Under the pieces are notes generated by a model. The model was not told the origin of the DNA. It saw only the letters and a program-made list of their open reading frames with translations, and made no database searches. Below are positions 26,915-28,002 of a DNA stretch of 28,002 nucleotides, in pieces; the first letter of the stretch is position 1; each line of letters begins with the position of its first letter. The position numbers and the translations under genes are program-made. Origin of the DNA: a virus; the IMG/VR virus record IMGVR_UViG_3300035703_004048, positions 1-28,002 of that record. One strand, 5' to 3'.

Positions 26915-28002
26915 TTCTCACAGTCACACCAGGCATCAATCTTTCGAGCGTCACCGGGCCGATCAGCAAGGGGCAGCTCAACCAACTCGGGCAGCCCACG
27001 GTGGGGTTGGTGCCGGGAAGCGTGGTGACGGCGGACACAAATTTCGTTTCGTTGAGATGCACGGATGGATCCTTCCCGAACTACGAGCTCTACAATACCG
27101 CCGGGCCGGTCGATAAGAAACGCGCTCGGCTAGCACACACCGCACTTGGACATATCGTAATAGACCGCGTCAACGACGCTTACACGAGCGCGGCCGGCGT
27201 TGTCGGGTGGGACGCGTCAAACAACATGACGCTTTATGGGCCCAGCTTGACCGTCAACGGGTCGATTAAGAATGTGACAGGCGCGGTTACCGGTGCTTCG
27301 GACGCATCCGCGTGGACGATTGGCGCAGGATCCAGCACACCGGGCACCGGCACGGGTGGGGGATATATTCAACTTTTCGGTGGCACTCATTCCACATGGC
27401 CGGGCCGAGTGTTCTTCGGGACGGGGACCAATACCCACGGCGGATTGGACGCCTCCGGGAACCTCGGCCTTGGGACGTTAACTCCAGGAGCGCGGTTGCA
27501 TGTGGTGGGCGGGGATGTGCTGCTGGAGAACAACCGCAAGCTTGTGATGCCCGACGCTTCTGGAGGCGCGGCAGCATTGATCACCCAGTCGGACAACAAT
27601 TGGGTGTTCTACGGAACCAGCTCAACCGGAGCGGGTCGCGTCATCGCTACCTGCTTCATGCGCAGCGACACCTCGGCGTTCACGTTCAACGCGCCGCTGA
27701 AGATCGGCGCGTCGGGCGCGGAGATTAAGACCGTGCTGACCACGGTTTACACAGGCCCCACACGCACACTCACTGCCGGAACAACGGCGTCAAATACCAT
27801 CACGCTGACGGGGGTTCCCAATACGAGTGTGTGTGCGTTGACCATCACGCCGACCCCGGCCTCCTGGGTCGATGACAGGATCGTGATCAGCGCACGGCTG
27901 ACCGGCAATCCCAACGAGGTCAAGGTCGTTTGGTACAACCCCTCGGCGGTCTCGATCTCCCTCGGGAGCGAGCAATACCGAATCGAGGCAACCATTTATT
28001 AA
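26911..28002 (+). CDS. tail fibre-like protein
   Basis: This 363-residue Gly/Ser/Thr/Asn-rich beta protein has the fibre-type motif GLDASGNLGLGTLTPGARLH then VVGGDVLLE, as in many receptor-binding fibres. Its C-terminal 90 residues form a separate beta domain (TASNTITLTGVPNTSVCALT then ITPTPASWVDDRIVISARL). It is probably the host-recognition fibre or spike. The gene ends exactly at the last base of the window with TAA, so it is complete; no chaperone gene is visible after it. Confidence 0.75.
   Translation: MILTVTPGINLSSVTGPISKGQLNQLGQPTVGLVPGSVVTADTNFVSLRCTDGSFPNYELYNTAGPVDKKRARLAHTALGHIVIDRVNDAYTSAAGVVGWDASNNMTLYGPSLTVNGSIKNVTGAVTGASDASAWTIGAGSSTPGTGTGGGYIQLFGGTHSTWPGRVFFGTGTNTHGGLDASGNLGLGTLTPGARLHVVGGDVLLENNRKLVMPDASGGAAALITQSDNNWVFYGTSSTGAGRVIATCFMRSDTSAFTFNAPLKIGASGAEIKTVLTTVYTGPTRTLTAGTTASNTITLTGVPNTSVCALTITPTPASWVDDRIVISARLTGNPNEVKVVWYNPSAVSISLGSEQYRIEATIY

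Overview
The window reads as most of the genome of a tailed double-stranded DNA phage, or a prophage, of a GC-rich bacterium. The best short-tailed (podovirus-like) evidence is a DUF5309/SU10-type major capsid protein, a long (705 aa) portal, a beta-propeller nozzle-like protein, and no tape-measure, tail-tube or baseplate gene. The host cannot be named from sequence alone. No integrase, DNA polymerase or RNA polymerase is visible, so replication probably relies on the host replisome.

Layout. (1) 1-2328, minus strand: five small genes (XRE-type HTH protein, unknown, DUF6573-like, unknown acidic protein, four-helix membrane protein). Two share an 18-bp leader sequence just before their start codons. 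(2) 2452-4084: a switch-like region with three small ribbon-helix-helix-like proteins around divergent and convergent transcription. It is followed by a tightly coupled plus-strand string of small genes joined by AGGAGGT-N6-RTGA junctions, including a paralogous pair and an excisionase-like HTH protein. (3) 4133-10260: replication. It holds an HTH protein, an unknown protein, an O-like initiator candidate with 20-bp perfect palindromes and a purine tract inside its coding sequence (candidate origin), a DnaB-family helicase, several small coupled genes and an SSB protein. (4) 10264-11446: a lower-GC pair of genes carrying three diverged copies of one module, then a two-knuckle zinc-ribbon protein coupled to the terminase. 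(5) 11443-14863: large terminase, an HTH-like protein, unknown small genes in cassettes bounded by a repeated junction, a 12-bp perfect hairpin, and an orphan PD-(D/E)XK nuclease, closed by a strong terminator at 14898-14930. (6) 15127-21475: capsid module (scaffold-like, major capsid, decoration-like, connector-like) and a large beta-rich virion protein. (7) 21475-23000: lysis-like module (membrane/coiled-coil protein, Cys-rich secreted protein, DUF1353, a 22-aa hydrophobic peptide, a YkuD-like cysteine enzyme). (8) 22997-28002: portal, tail nozzle-like beta-propeller, and tail fibre-like protein.

The genes are packed with ATGA/GTGA/TAATG overlaps, so translational coupling is the main visible organising principle. 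Two initiation styles coexist: strong AGGAGGT or GGAGG sites inside coupled small-gene strings, and C/A/T-rich leaders with no Shine-Dalgarno before many larger genes. Late genes are on the plus strand. The likely flow is: the left regulators decide expression; the initiator, helicase and SSB replicate the genome; the scaffold, capsid and portal build the head; the terminase packages DNA; and the 21.5-23 kb module opens the cell.
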